The position numbers and the translations under genes were made by a program. The notes under the pieces are model-generated. The model did not search any database and was not told where the DNA came from. It saw only the letters and a list, made by a program, of their open reading frames with translations. This document shows positions 22,436 through 22,510 of a stretch of 22,510 nt of DNA, piece after piece. Source of the DNA: Microgenomates group bacterium (GTDB lineage: Bacteria > Patescibacteriota > Microgenomatia > UBA1400 > PJMF01); assembly GCA_009776965.1 (NCBI GenBank), contig WRMU01000004.1:1-22510 (forward strand), written 5' to 3'. The stretch's first letter is position 1. Every line of letters starts with the position of its first letter.

Positions 22436-22441
22436 TAAATT
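22436..22441 (+). promoter_or_regulatory. Candidate -10 box of the last gene
   Basis: TGG-TAAATT, an extended -10 form, 6 nt before the ATG at 22448. It lies 20 bp after the terminator T-tract, as expected for a new leaderless unit. Confidence 0.4.
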
Positions 22442-22447
22442 AATATT

Positions 22448-22510
22448 ATGTCAGAAAAGTCTTTTTTCAGCCAAGACTTTGTCAGTTCTCAAGAGGCGAC
22501 AAGTAGCCTC
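22448..22510 (+). CDS. Start of an unidentified gene, cut by the window end
   Basis: ATG opens a frame reading MSEKSFFSQDFVSSQEATSS through the window end without a stop. Twenty-one codons are too few to assign a family. The start is supported by a terminator upstream and an extended -10 at the spacing used by other genes here. Confidence 0.5.
   Translation, partial: MSEKSFFSQDFVSSQEATSSL

Noticed and set aside
1..22510. CRISPR arrays, tRNA or rRNA genes, insertion sequences
   Set aside because: I saw no regularly spaced direct repeats, no tRNA cloverleaf or rRNA-like sequence and no transposase. The only repeat-type elements are the two palindromes and the 11-bp array.

Overview
The window looks like part of a genome from the Candidate Phyla Radiation (Patescibacteria), possibly Microgenomates. 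This rests on gene content and compactness; no rRNA or marker tree was available. The pointers are very tight packing with 0-4 nt junctions, a DUF4012-type envelope protein, several PMT/GT39-like membrane glycosyltransferases, a small aspartyl-tRNA synthetase without the usual bacterial insertion domain, and a dnaA-dnaN-rpmH-yidC-khpB core with no rnpA at its usual place. UGA reads as a normal stop (for example at the end of yidC).

Layout. Positions 1-92 hold a non-coding palindromic element that folds as a three-way junction. From 4391 down to 118 (minus strand) runs a tight gene string: rpmH, yidC, khpB (jag), rnhA, then two overlapping reading frames that appear to be one membrane-anchored DUF4012 protein split at a G-run. 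Positions 4432-7315 hold dnaN and dnaA (minus) around a 289-bp gap with the parts of a replication origin: DnaA-box-like sites, a DnaA-trio-like array and an AT-rich segment. Three 11-bp tandem repeats lie upstream of dnaA, then aspS. From 8841 to 21615 is an envelope-glycan block. It has two minus-strand GT39 genes, a palindromic bidirectional promoter, a plus-strand set (GT39, GT39-like, membrane acyltransferase), and a minus-strand three-gene operon (a PTPS-related/YfhO-like membrane protein and two tandemly duplicated GT39-like proteins). The right end has an RRM RNA-binding protein, a divergent single-chain AbrB/SpoVT-like regulator with a possible leader peptide and a clear terminator, and the start of another gene.

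How it fits together. The left half is the replication, ribosome and membrane-insertion core (DnaA, DnaN, L34, YidC, KhpB, RNase HI, AspRS). The right half probably attaches lipid-linked sugars and acyl groups to surface polymers on the outer face of the membrane. Most transcription units begin with TATAAT 6-8 nt before the start codon, which predicts mainly leaderless mRNAs, and several of these -10 boxes sit on or just after the stop codon of the gene before.

The most striking observation is a palindromic element of about 127 bp inside the GT39 gene at 8841-10700. It is translated in frame as about 41 extra residues and shares its fold and a CTCGCGC/GCGCG hairpin with the intergenic element at 1-92. 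This suggests a mobile palindrome family comparable to the Rickettsia palindromic elements.
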